Below, piece after piece: positions 20,837 through 32,286 of a stretch of DNA of 64,000 bases (position 1 is its first letter; each line of letters starts with the position of its first letter). Position numbers and translations under genes: made by a program. The DNA lies in contig NC_081184.1 in assembly GCF_029867415.1 (NCBI RefSeq), positions 106,749,692-106,813,691 on the forward strand, given 5' to 3'. The notes beneath the pieces are model-generated. The model did no database searches, was not told where the DNA came from, and worked only from the letters and a program-made list of their open reading frames with translations. The stretch comes from Vicia villosa (Eukaryota; Streptophyta; Magnoliopsida; Fabales; Fabaceae).

Positions 20837-21024
20837 CCGTGCATAGATAAAAATCTATGCACCATGCATAGATTATTATGGACCCTTGGATCATTGGATC
20901 AAATTCTAGCCATCAATTGTTATTACTCAATACTCACCACTCAATACTCAATACTGGATTAAAAACATGATCCAATGGCTTATGTAGGCTTATGCATGGT
21001 GCATAAGTAAAATCCTTATGCATA
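20837..21024. mobile_element. 188-bp MITE with ~55-bp inverted ends
   Basis: Left end GTGCATAGATAAAAATCTATGCACCATGCATAG and the reverse complement of the right end (ATGCATAAGGATTTTACTTATGCACCATGCATAA) pair with scattered mismatches. Inner CC.TTGGATC words also pair. Flanking TTA at 20834-20836 and 21025-21027 fits a Tourist/Harbinger-type 3-bp duplication. It lies inside copia pol. Confidence 0.65.
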
Positions 21025-22566
21025 TTAGCCAAAGCCCTTATTCACTATGCTCTTAGCATGCTTTCTTTGAGACAAAAATACTATCTTTCATTTTATTTAA
21101 TTTAAGACCAAGGAAATACGTGATTTTTCCTACAAGAGTCATCTCAAACTCAGATTGAATTTATTGAACAAAATGTTTCACCAATGTGTCAGAGATACCA
21201 CCATAAACTATGTCATCCACATAGATTTGGGCTATCATAATCTTCCCTCTATTATTCTTCACAAATAGAGTTTTGTCCATTCCCCCTCTATTGTATACAT
21301 TGTTGATCAGGAATTTTGTAAGTCTTTCATACCAAGCTCTTGGATCTTGTTTCAATCCCTAGAGAGTCTTCTTCAATTTGTGCATGTGATCAGGCGAGTT
21401 AGGATCGGTAGACCCCTTAGGTTTCTCAACATATACATCTTCATTGAGATACCCATTTAGAAAGGAACTTTTAACATCCATTTGAAATAGTCTGAATTTC
21501 ATCATGCATGAAATTCCTTATAAAAGTATAATGAATTCCAGTCTAACTACTGGGGAAAATGTCTCATCAAAGCCCATACCTTCAATTTAAGTATACCCTT
21601 GAGCAACTAACCTTGCCTTATTCCTTGTCTCATTACCACTTTCATCAGAGTTGTTTTGAAAATCCACTTGGTGCCAATGACATTCACATCTTTAGGTCTA
21701 GGAACCAGCTCACATACCTTGTTCCTTTCAAACTAGAAAATTTCTTCTTGCAAAGCATTGATCCAACATTCATCAGTGAATGGTTCCTTGACATTCTTAG
21801 GTTCAATCTTGGAGATAAATCATGAGTTGGTAATACTCTCTATGGATATTGTTACAACACCTTCATTAAGATTTCCTATGATATTTTCAATGGGATGATC
21901 CTTTTGAACTCTGATTAATGGTCCCTTGTTGATTTGAATATCATTAGTGTTGGTGATCTCAGACTCAATGTGAAACTCCTTGTGTGGAACATTAACTAGG
22001 ACATTAGTCTATTAGAGAGGAAGCTTATCTTATTCCTCTTCCTGATCTTCAGGAGTGTCATCAATGACAATATTTATAGACTCCATCATAACCTTTGTGT
22101 GATTGTTATAAACTCTATAAGCGCTGCTGTTAGGGGAGTATCCAACGAAGATTCCTTAATCACTTTTAGGGTATATATTTCTTCTTTTCTCTCGATATGC
22201 CAAGATGTAACACTTGCTCCCAAAGACATGTAAGTATTCAACATGAGTTTCTTTAAACCCATATCTGATTATCACTCAATTATGAATGTGGCGGGCTATG
22301 TTTATGGCTTCAGCCCATAAATACTAAGGAAGTTTCATGGCATGTAGCATAACTTTGACTGACTCTTACATAGTCCTGTTTTTCCTTTCCAACCCATTTT
22401 TCTAAGGAGTGATAGGAGCAAAAAATTCATGGCCAATACCTTCTGAAGCACAATACTCAGAAAATTTTGAATTTTCAAACTTTGTACCATGATCAGTTCA
22501 AATATTTACTATCTCAATCTCTTTTTCTCTTTGAAGCAGTTGACATATCTCTTTAAAACCTCAAAT

Positions 22567-22910
22567 GTGTCAGATTTTTCTCCAATGAATTTGACCCAAG
22601 TGTACCTTGAGAAGTCCTCCACAACCGCAAAGACATATTTTTTCTCTCCTAGGCTTTATACTTGCATGGGTCACATCAATTCCATATGCAATATTTCAAA
22701 AGCCTTTGAGGTGGCAAGATGCTAGAGCTTGCCCAAGTGTGTCATATTTTTCTCTAATGAATTTTGCCCAAGTGTACCTTGAGAATTAATCCACAACCGC
22801 AAAGACATACCTTTTCCCTCCTAGTCTTTCTACTTGCATGGGCCACATCAAGCCCATATGCAATAGTTCAAGAACCTTTGAGGTGGTAAGATGCTAGAGC
22901 TTTTTGTGGG
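22567..22910 (-). repeat. 172-bp tandem duplication within integrase remnant
   Basis: Copy 1 (22567-22738) and copy 2 (22739-22910) align almost end to end, both running from GTGTCA.ATTTTTCTC.AATGAATTT to AGATGCTAGAGCTT. They differ at scattered sites, so the duplication is old. Confidence 0.8.
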
Positions 22911-23369
22911 GCATTTTGGTCTGCTTGCCAATTTGGCACTATCCACATGCTTTACCTTCTTCAATCTTGATATTAGGTAGTCCCTTTATAGCTTCTTCAA
23001 AAATTATTTTCTTCATGCTCTTGAGATTGAGGTGACCAAGTCTTTGGTGCCATAGCTTGGTCTCATCAACTTTTATCATCAGACATGTTAAGGGATCCCC
23101 TCTATTTTGAGATATCTACAAATAGCAATTATCTTTAAACCTTGAGCCTTTCATAACCACTTCTTACCCTTTTCTTGAAATAATACATTCTGATTTGTGG
23201 AAGCTCACTTTAAGACCTTGATCACTTAGATGACTTATACTGATCAAGTTGGCAATTAGGCCTTTTACCAACAACACATTCTCAAGGACTTCTATAGAGC
23301 ATCGAAGGTAGTGGTTCAAGAAAATATTAAAATCTAGTGGAAATGCTTGTGGAGCGGTGAAGAAAATAA

Positions 23370-24350
23370 GAGGAGAATCAATTGGGTCTCTTGGTCGACC
23401 GTTTTCAAATCTAAGGATGCATGGTGTCTAGGGTCAAACATTATAAATCCTTTAATGTGGCATTGTTAACCAAATGAGCTTTGAGGATTCTTTCAGACCA
23501 TAACTCTGTTTGAATTTCCTTGTTGTCTTTTAAATATGGTGACATTAAGGGAATTCTTCTTGATCCTCCTTAGTCTGTAAACAATAGGAAAGCTTCAATT
23601 TGGTGGATAGGCCTTAGGGACGCAATTGGTGTTTGGAGGGATGACTTAAATTGGTTTGGTAACAATGTGTCTTGTAAATTAGGAAATGGTATGAATATTG
23701 ATTTCTAGAGGGACGTGTGGCTTGGGTCTGAAACTTTAAGTTTGATGTTTCGTCGTTTATTGACTATGTGCATCATTCTAGGCTGTTGGTGGTTTAGGGC
23801 AATGGGAAAATGTCTTATGGTCTTTGAATGTGGGGATTTCATATAGTCAGATTTCAGTGCGCAACCTAGTATGAGTGATTTGGAGGGGTTTTAAACATTC
23901 CTAATCAATGTGCAACCTAGTCATGATATAGTTGGTGATTTCGTTTGGTAGTGCAATGCTTCAAGATTTTCGGTCAAGGCAGCATTCTCCAGGCTGGAAG
24001 AAATCTCTTATGCAGGCTCTCTCTGATTGTCACTTGTTGCTCTTTGGTTTTCCTACTCTCTAACCTGTACTAAGGTTGAGTATTCACTAGCATCTCGTCT
24101 GTGGTTGTATTTTTTTTAATAGGCAATTTGTGCCTAGCAAGATTCGAACCTGATACCTTGAGTGAAGCACACCCTCAAGACCAAAGCTTTCATCACTAGG
24201 CCACACACTTTTCTTAGTTTTAGTTGACGAGTTCCTTTTCGCTTATTATTTTTTATTTTCTTTGATTTTCCTGCTCTCTAACTTATACTAAGGTTCAGTA
24301 TTCCTTGTGCTCGCATTAATACAATTTCTCTTGTTTACAAAAATTAAAGA
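23370..24350 (+). pseudogene. LINE (L1-type) 3' remnant
   Basis: Non-LTR element tail on the plus strand. Translations with frame changes give WVSW..VFKSKDAWCLG, then FGG...W.GL, then RGTCGLGSETLSLMFRRL, which follow the order in plant L1 ORF2 between reverse transcriptase and the C-terminal zinc domain. The 3' part ends with a CTCGCATTAATACAATTTCTC-type tail common in plant LINEs. It is interrupted by a SINE-like insert at about 24108-24215, and a ~45-bp tail segment occurs on both sides of that insert (24043-24090 and 24262-24310). Not expressible. Confidence 0.6.
24108..24215 (-). mobile_element. tRNA-derived SINE
   Basis: On the minus strand a polymerase III box A-like TGGCCTAGTGA (complement of 24193-24203) is followed about 45 bases later by box B GGTTCGAATC (complement of 24141-24150). 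An A-rich tail follows (complement of TTTTTTTT at about 24110-24118). Clean target duplications were not found. Confidence 0.65.
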
Positions 24351-26150
24351 GCTTGAAACCTTAGTTCAATTTTTTTCTTCAAAATCAATAAGCTCAAAAC
24401 AAATAAACAATAAAAATTATACGTTTTAAAGCTTTCTAGAAGCACAAATTGAAAGATTTTGGAAAAATTGTCAAATTTAGAAAATGCTTCTAAAAACATG
24501 CAAACAAGCTTGTTAATAAAATGCCTAAACTATATTTAAAATTCTGAAATTGTTATTTTAGTGATTGAGTTAGACGTGGAATCTCATGTATGATAAAAAA
24601 ATGTTGAATAAAATCTTGATACTAGAAAAAGGTTATTGCAAAACAAAATCCAACCCTGCTGTAAAAAGTCAGCAAAAGAAGTTGAAACCAGTTGATCACA
24701 AGTGCCATTGGTTAGAATTATACAATAGACGACAAAAGTTTTGGAAGATTCAACATTTACAACTTTAAATATATTTTTATCATATGAATACAATATTTTT
24801 TGACTATAAAATAAAAAGGTTAAATATATTTTTAATTTATATAAAATAATAAATTTTGTTTTGGTCTTTATAACAAAAATTGAGATGTTTTGTCCTTAAA
24901 AATTATTATTCACATAGTTTGGTCCTTATTATTAAATTACTGTGTATTTTTTAAATGAATATTTTGCAGAAATATAAATAACGTTTTAAAAATATTTTTG
25001 AAAAAAATTCAAAATTTGAGCTCTCGACATTTTCATTATTTTTATTATTATCTTTTGAAATTTTAAAAAATTATATATAATTCTTATCATTTAAAAAATT
25101 CTAAAGTTTGTATTCTAAATACGTATTAAAAAAATTATTCAAAAATTAAAGATAATTAAATATTTTTAAAATTTAAAAAAATAACAAGAACTAAAACTAC
25201 TTATATTAAATTTTTATAGGAACTAAAATATATTATTTTTTAATAAGAATTAAAAATAAATTTTAAAATGTTTATAATATCTGAAAATATATATTTAATT
25301 CAAAATAAAATATAATTAATTAAATGTACACTTTAATAACTTGCCTCAAGGCAAAACAAAGAAAAAGTTGCAAAACAAAATTTCTCACTCTAAAAAGTCA
25401 ACAACAGAAGTAGGATTTAGCTCATCGCATCACTTGTCCACTTGTACCATCAGTTGAAACTATACAATAGACGACAAAAAATCTCAATAGATTTACTGTT
25501 GCAATTCTAAATATATTTTTATTAAATAAATCCAATAATTTTGAATCAAAAATCAAAAGTTTTTTTAAACTAAATATACTCTTTAATCTTTGAAATTATA
25601 TTGGTAGAGTCAATCAATTTAAGAGAAATAATTCTCAGAAAAATAATTATGCATTGACAAATGTAAAATATTTTTATTTTTAAAAATACTGACATAACAT
25701 ATCTGAATAATAAAATTCTATTGAATAATAGTGTAAAACTATTTTACACCAATAATACACCATCTTTAATCACTTTGTAAAATAGCAATATAGTCTTTTA
25801 AATAAAAAATAATTTAATAATTTTACAAAATATTTTTTAGTTAACATTTATCAAATCCAATAAAATTATACATATATTGATTAAAATAGTCTTTTCTTGT
25901 ATCAAAACAAATATAAAATATTTAAACATAGAGAAAAAAAATATGTATGACAGTGTAAAATATTTTTATATCGTGTGTTTAACTAAGTCACACTTTTAAT
26001 TTTAAAAAATTAATATGACATAACATATTCTTATAATTCTATTGATTGATGATTAAAATTAGTTTATAATGACAGTGTACTTCTTTTAGTCTCTTAATCT
26101 TATTATGTAAACTTTTTTTAAGAAATAACTAAATCACTGATATATTCAAT
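24351..26150. other. AT-rich non-coding DNA with a diverged direct duplication
   Basis: About 24625-24800 and 25365-25560 are diverged direct copies: both have TTGCAAAACAAAAT, AAAAAGTCA.CA..AGAAGT, CTATACAATAGACGACAAAA and CTAAATATATTTTTAT in order. They are separated by about 740 bp and could be ends of an eroded element. No gene is visible. Confidence 0.5.
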
Positions 26151-26159
26151 AGTAGTTGG

Positions 26160-26520
26160 AGTTACCTTTACGTAATTATTTGATTGTGGTTTTCTTTTGA
26201 GTCGTATTATGTATTGCAAGTTGCAACCTACCTCAGTTAAGACATTTCGTTGTCATTTTTCATTCACGTCTTTATCATGTTTATTTTTCATATCATGTTT
26301 ATTAATTTAACTTATGTATCCAAATATTTAGCTTTATTTCTGCGTTGCTTCGCTCTTTTGTTTGATAAAGTCATGTTATGTTTAAATAAATGTATTGTCT
26401 CTATCATTTTGTTTAATTTTTCTTTTAAATATTAAGCATATAAAAACTATGCATGCATGGATGCTGAAAGATAGTTATTAAAAATTGATGACGTATATAA
26501 AGTCTAATTTATATGGCCAC
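26160..26520 (+). repeat. Unclassified dispersed repeat, copy A
   Basis: Shares ordered words with copies at 34060-34350 (+) and 46895-47330 (-): GTTGGAGTTACCTTTAC, AAGACATTTC, CGTCTTTAT, TTTAATTTAACTTATGT, TTGATAAAGTC, then CATGCATG and AAAATTGATGACATA-like blocks. The copies are diverged. No coding function is seen and the class is unknown. Confidence 0.6.
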
Positions 26521-26855
26521 TCTTACTGAAAAGTCTAAAAAAACAGTGAGGATAACGATTGATGATCTATACAAATTGATGATATATAAATTATAATAAA
26601 GTCCAATTCATATGTAAAGGTGTCGGTGTAACTTGAAAATGATACGATTTATTGATTATTTTGTTTAATTCTCAAGTGATCTATGTTCTCCGCTCCAATC
26701 TTTAACAGAGAAAGAGAATTAAAGTTCTAACACATTCTAAATAGATTTGAGTTGAGTTCCAATATCTCCATTTTGTGCTGAAATCAATTAAATAAAAATA
26801 TTTATTATTTTAAAACTAAATTACATTATAAATAATAAATTAACACAATCTTAAA

Positions 26856-26959
<104 letters not shown>

Positions 26960-27508
26960 AAATTATAAATTATTAAATTAGAATATAAAAAACTAACCAC
27001 ATATTTTAAAATTATAAATTATAAAATAATAAAATATATATAATAAAATAAACAATATGGATTCAGGGGACGAGTTCGGATAAGTACTAATGTCCTCGCT
27101 ATCCAACATGTTCTCATAATTTGTAATCGAGAAAAATTCAAATTTAATTGATACAGATTATTTTATAAGAATAAGGCAGATTCGGGTGGATATCAACGAG
27201 TTATGTTTGCATGATGAAATTTTTTTGTTTGTTGTGTAGTTTGTTGAGATTGTATAGACATAAATAGTGTGTTATATAACTTAGTGATGAGACAGTTGAT
27301 TACTTGGGTTGGAAACAGACTAAGCCTTAGAAATCCGATTTTGGCTTTCAATAAATTTTTAAGGTTTGACTTTCATCTATATGTTATTATGTTTTTTTTT
27401 GGTCTAACCTGACTAAAAAATTTATTTAAAAGTTTATACTTTTAAATACTCAATCAATTTTTTTTTTATATTGACAACAAGATCTTTTATATATTATTTA
27501 ATATATTT

Positions 27509-27513
<5 letters not shown>

Positions 27514-27573
<60 letters not shown>
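27514..27573. repeat. (AT)n microsatellite
   Basis: About 60 bp of AT dinucleotide. Confidence 0.95.
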
Positions 27574-27575
<2 letters not shown>

Positions 27576-27816
27576 GAAGGTCTATTTTAACAACAAGAAT
27601 ATTAGAGTGTATTTAACTTTTTTTAGTTAAAATTTGTTGAAACATACCTTCATATAAATAAGTGGGATTATTTTAAGAAGCTCGGAAATTTACTAAAATA
27701 TCCCACTTATTTTTATGAATGTGTGTTTTACGAAAATGCACTTTGAGGTGCATTTAACTATTTTTTAATTAGTGTTTGCTAAAATAGACCTTCATAAAAA
27801 TAAGCGGATCTATGTT

Positions 27817-27819
<3 letters not shown>

Positions 27820-27896
<77 letters not shown>
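27820..27896. repeat. (AT)n microsatellite
   Basis: About 77 bp of AT dinucleotide. Confidence 0.95.
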
Positions 27897-27902
<6 letters not shown>

Positions 27903-27985
27903 CTATATTTGGATTAAAAATTCAATAAATATTAAAAAATTATAATAAGAAACCAATTGCGTACTTGCTTATCATAGTTGTAATT

Positions 27986-28860
27986 AGGGGTGTTTCTGAA
28001 GTGGTTTATACAATTTTGAAGCTGAAGATATCTGAACCGTAAGAGAGAAAATTTTGTAATTTGGTTTGGTTCGGCTGACTTTTTAAAATAAAATAAAATC
28101 GAATTTAGTCACACCAAAAACTGTCATTTGAGTTCGTTTGATTTTTTTATAAAAAATATATTGAGTCATACATACACATATAAAGAACAACATAATTTTG
28201 TGGTTAGTCTTAATACAATAACATAAAATAAGTTTATAATGGTCAAATTAAGTTTATAATTTAATGCATAAATAAGAATTATACCTTACATTTTTATTTT
28301 GTGTCTTAAGGACAATATACATGAAATTGCATTTATAAATAAGTGCATATATGACTATGCTAGCATGGTAACATTATAATTTTTTTTTATATTATCAATA
28401 TTTTGTATATAAATGGATACAAAAGTAAAAAAGATTAGACTTTTTCTTTTATTCTTATCCTTATCAACGTCAACAACTAAAAAATGAAAAAAAAAATATA
28501 AAAATTTTACTTTAAATAAAATAATATTATTTATAGATAAATAATTTTTTTTTGATATATAAGACTGGCCCGTTTGGGTGTCCAATGCAGTCCATCGCAT
28601 ATGGCCTCCAATTCCAAAAAGTCTCAAATTAGATATTTGTCCTATGCGACCATAGTAATCAATGCTTTTGGGAGGGATGTATGGCCACCATTGTTGGTGG
28701 TCCAAGGTTCTCACGTGTTTCTCCTTTTTATGTTATTCATTCCACATGGTTAAGAGTTCTGCCCCTATCCCCCCTTTTGGAATAACCCAGATCCCTATTT
28801 TATAGCATAGGCATGTTTAATGGCTAACAACTGATTCATTTAATTATTTGTAACAGGCTT
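27986..28860. other. Non-coding; possible hAT-like end at its left edge
   Basis: Begins TTAGGGGTGTT followed by GGTTTGGTTCGG words, common at ends of small plant hAT-like elements, but no partner end was found. A 119-codon frame on the minus strand at 28355-28714 is low in motifs and is not taken as a gene. Confidence 0.35.
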
Positions 28861-29380
28861 AATAATGACATGTGACGGTTTCATGACCTTTGGCCCTTTA
28901 GATATTGTAACGACAACACACTTATTGAATGAGACTTTCCAACATCCGAGATGGGAAGTCCATCCCAATTATTTAACCCGTTCTATGTTGTACATACTAA
29001 CCCTGGTCCTTGACGTGTGAAGCATCTCTTCTCCGACTGAAATATAGAGTCGGGGTATGTCCTGGATAAGGAGATATACCGACCTCATATTCAATAAATC
29101 ATTCATTCCAACATCTCGACCAGATTATTAATCCACATCGGGAACTATCTCGGCCACAAGGGCAAAAATTCGAGATGTACATAAGCCCCTGAAGCATGAG
29201 GACCATAAGGATGAAGTGTTTTGAGTTTATCCCAGATCATGTAAACTTTGTCACAATCATATTTTAATCGAGTAAACTCTTCTTAATTTGGTGGTTTTAA
29301 TGATTGATTAATTTCTGAGAGATTCACCTTGGTGGGTTTGTGATGTAGAGAAATTAGAGAGCCAAGATGGGATCTTGATA
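28861..29380. repeat. Possible gypsy LTR fragment
   Basis: Words such as TCTTCTCCGACTGAAATATAGAGTCGGGG, GGATAAGGAGATATACCGACC and ATTCAATAAATCATTC resemble Tat-type gypsy LTR sequence. No boundary, primer site or duplication was found. Confidence 0.35.
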
Positions 29381-29392
29381 TGTTGAAATCCT

Positions 29393-29560
29393 TACTACTA
29401 CAAAAGTGCTTTTAACCTCGGACGCGAAATTTATTTTACTTCGGCTATAGAAGCGAGGTGATGAAGGGCGTCATAAAAAAAGCGACTTAACACCTCAGTT
29501 TATAAAACACTGAGGGGTAGAATTATTTGCGCATGAGTTCGAACCCCTTCATCTAAACTT
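29393..29560 (+). mobile_element. CACTA-like transposon end
   Basis: TACTACTACAAAAGTGC followed by TTTTAACCTCGG matches the CACTACTACAAAA terminal repeat of plant En/Spm elements with the first C changed to T. Subterminal inverted words ACCTCAGTTTATAAAACACTGAGG follow at about 29491-29515. The partner end was not located. Confidence 0.55.
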
Positions 29561-29813
29561 TTATTTTTACAATACTAGCACCTCATATATATTGGTTTAT
29601 CAATAAAATCGATGGATAAATTAATTTTTTTAATTAAAACTTGTTACGTTGTTTACATAGAAAATTAATAAAATAATTTTCTTACAAATAACATTCTTTA
29701 CACATACCATATGTAAGAGTTCTTTCTGAGAAGTGGGAGAGCCCCAGTGGGTAGGCTCATATTGTTATGATGGGTACCCAAACCCACGCCCGAGGTATAT
29801 TAACTCAACTCGG

Positions 29814-30290
29814 CAAGAGGTTTCAACTAACTTAACCAATTTGTTAGAGGTTTCAATTAACTTGGTTTTTTTAATTTGTTCATAATTTTCAATCAACTTA
29901 ACCCGGTCATAGGTTTCGATTAACTTAGCCAATTTTCCAAAGGAAGCGGTTTCAATTAACTTGGTCATTTTGATTAGGTCAGAGGTTTTAATTAACTTAA
30001 CATGGTCAGAGGTTTCAATTAACTTAACCGATTTTCTAGAGGTTTTAATTAGCTTAGTCTTTTTTATTAGGTCAGAAGTTTCATTTAACTTAACTGATTT
30101 ATTGGTCAGAGGCTCGTGGCATGACCGGATAAAAGGTTTTATTAACTTAGACAACTTATTGGTCAGGGGCTCTGTGGCATGTCCGAACAGAGGTTTTATT
30201 AACTTAGCCAATTTGTTGGTCAGGGGCTTTGTGACATGACTGGGCCACAGATTTTATTAACCTGGTCTTTTTAATTTGGTTAGAGGACCA
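29814..30290. repeat. Imperfect tandem repeats (AGGTTTCAATTAACTTA units)
   Basis: About twelve units of variable length (27-57 bp), each built on GGTTT.AATTAACTTA followed by AACC/GTC.TTT and often GGTCAGA. The last three long units share GGTCAGGGGCT.TGTGGCATG. The minus strand reads open for 148 codons (29765-30211) as a lysine-rich series with repeated KLIETS-like peptides. No start context or homologous protein is known to me, so the repeat is the safer call. Confidence 0.8.
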
Positions 30291-30689
30291 ATTTGCAATT
30301 TTTTGGGGCTTTTTTTTTTAAAAAAAAATCTAGAAAATATGAGGGCCACCGTGCAAAAATTGAAATAATTAAAATAACTAATTTGACATTCACATATTAT
30401 AGAGTATGAGAGGAATTTTAAATTCTTTAATTTTAGATGTCATTTCAAAATCATTAAATTTAACTTGGACAAAATACTTCATAGATTTTTATTTTTTTTA
30501 AACAATTCTTCATATTTTGTATCCAGACAATAAATTTTGTCCAAACCATTTTAAATTATTTCAAAACATTACAATACCTCATTAAAATGCCTTACTCACA
30601 CACACTCTAAAGGCATTGCACACCATGGAGTACTCATGCCAAATTTGAAGAACTCGAGAAGAAAGGCAAATACATATGGCTATTCTGAT

Positions 30690-31180
30690 TCAGATTAGAG
30701 ATAAGATCAAGATGACAAGAAAAGTATATTTGGTTACTTATTCATGATTGAAGAAGCTCCAATTTCATGGAGCTTAAAGAAACAAGGGATACTATCCCTA
30801 TTATTTTGTGTAGCACTATATGTGGCAGCCTCGTATGCAGTCTACCCAGCATTGTAGATTGAAATGTTATTGGAAGAGTTGAATGTTAGAGAAGTTGTGA
30901 ATATCAAGTAGTTAGTTGCCAAGAAATCAATAATTGATATAACAGGTCATCCAATGAACCATGGAAAGAGAAAACATATAGAAGAAAATATCATTTTCTA
31001 AGAGACCAAGTTGGCAAGGAGAAGTTGAAGATTGAATACTGCAAGGTTGAACTACAACTTACAGATATTCTAACCAAATCATTATTGAAAAAATTTTTTT
31101 TGAAGGTTTAAAAGAATTAACGGGGATGAGAAGATTAGTTGATCTGAATTGGCACTAAACTTAGTAATGCAATTCATCAA
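30690..31180 (+). pseudogene. Decayed copia RNase H end
   Basis: Plus-strand translation with a few stops gives YGYSDSD, DDKKSIFGYLFMI..APISWSLKKQ, then AASYAVYPAL.IEMLLEEL, SIIDITGHPMNHGKRKHIE, and a terminal DILTK-like block with frame breaks. This is the order seen at the C terminus of Ty1/copia pol (RNase H). Upstream RT is missing. Confidence 0.75.
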
Positions 31181-31587
31181 TAGTGACCGTTTGATTTTGT
31201 TGCAATAAAAGCAATTTGTCACAATTTGACAACTTTAAATATTAATTAATTAATAACTAACTAACTAACAAAAGGGTGAATGAGTCATCCCTCAAATGTA
31301 GAAGACATGGTTAATTCATTAGTGAGATTTGTGACTCTTTGGTTATGATTGAGAAATTCTCATTAGTTGTTTAGACGTTCCTAACACGTTAAATCCTATA
31401 AAATAGGGGACGAGGCAAGCTCGTCCACATGACCTCGCCCCACTTCTATTTAAGACTTTGTTCAATTGACAAGTTGAGAATTTAATGAGTTATAATATTT
31501 GATACTCCTTCGACTTAAATCATGACATAAAGGCCTACAATCTTTTAATCGCGAGACCTATAAAGACGAAGTGATTTAAGTGTGAAA
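31181..31587. other. Non-coding, possible copia 3' flank
   Basis: Follows the RNase H remnant and may hold an eroded 3' LTR, but no TG...CA boundaries or duplications were found. Confidence 0.3.
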
Positions 31588-32224
31588 CAGTGTTTTAAAA
31601 ACCTTATCGAACTGGCCGATCAAACTAAGAATCAGAGGAGTCATCGGTCAGGTATGATTGTTGGACCGAGTAACCTATTGAACTGATGCAAACCAATCAG
31701 AACTGGCCAAAACTAGTAAAAACTGGAGAATCAACAGTTTTGGAAAATCGACGAGTTAAATGCTTGTTTTTTCCTCAAACAAGACGACGTCATTTCGATA
31801 ATTTTTTTTAAAAAATAAAATAAAATATAAGTAGACTTTGTTCAAAATTTATTCGGAATAACTTTCCCTAGTTAGAATTAAATTTAATAGAAAAATTATT
31901 TTGTAATTTTGTTAATGATGCAATTAGACTTTCTTCAAAATTTATTTGAATTTATATTTTGTACTATTTTGTTATATGTGATGACTATTTTTAAAACTCG
32001 AATTCAAAGAATGGATTTATCAAATTATGATATTTTGAAATATTGAAGATGTTTTAATATTTTTTAGAAACCGAGTCATCTGGTTAGACCGATTAATAAC
32101 TATATAATTTTGTTATAGAAATTAGTTTATTCAACATTAATTCGGTTTAGTCATACAGTTCGGCTAGGGTACCAGTTATCTAATACTTTCATTGATTTGA
32201 TGAACAATTTGATTTTTAAAACAT
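31588..32224. mobile_element. Possible DNA element with imperfect inverted ends
   Basis: Starts AGTGTTTTAAAAACC and ends ATTTTTAAAACATC. Inner words rich in GAACTGGCC/ACCGAGT/GGTTCGG alternate with AT-rich DNA. This resembles a common plant repeat type with GTTTTAAAAACC termini. No target duplication was confirmed. Confidence 0.35.
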
Positions 32225-32286
32225 CCAAGTGAAGAGATAATGATTTAAATATAAATCCCAATGTTATTACTTTTAGTTAAAAATTA

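Larger units (their letters stand above)
20040..23330 (-). pseudogene. Decayed SIRE-like copia pol (integrase, RT, RNase H)
   Basis: Reading the minus strand from 23330 downward: a gag-pre-integrase block (LWHQRLGH-like near 23030), integrase pieces (RSDHGTEFEN-like near 22480, ERKNRT-like near 22400), then reverse transcriptase with PRAWYERLTKFL and the catalytic YVDD box (21161-21355). RNase H-proximal sequence follows, with YRSMIGSLLYL...RPNI.F.VG.CARY (20502-20768). Many stops and frameshifts make it non-functional. It is interrupted by a 188-bp MITE (20837-21024) and carries a 172-bp tandem duplication in integrase (22567-22910). The 5' LTR is missing: beyond about 23330 the sequence changes to LINE DNA. 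Confidence 0.8.

Noticed and set aside
24141..24203. Functional tRNA gene
   Set aside because: Box A and box B are present but the cloverleaf does not close and an A-rich tail follows, so a SINE fits better.
28355..28714. 119-codon minus-strand frame
   Set aside because: Contains a lysine/asparagine-rich AT-driven tail and no recognisable domain.
29765..30211. 148-codon minus-strand gene
   Set aside because: Kept only as a repeat with a note, since all of it is built from GGTTTCAATTAACTTA units.
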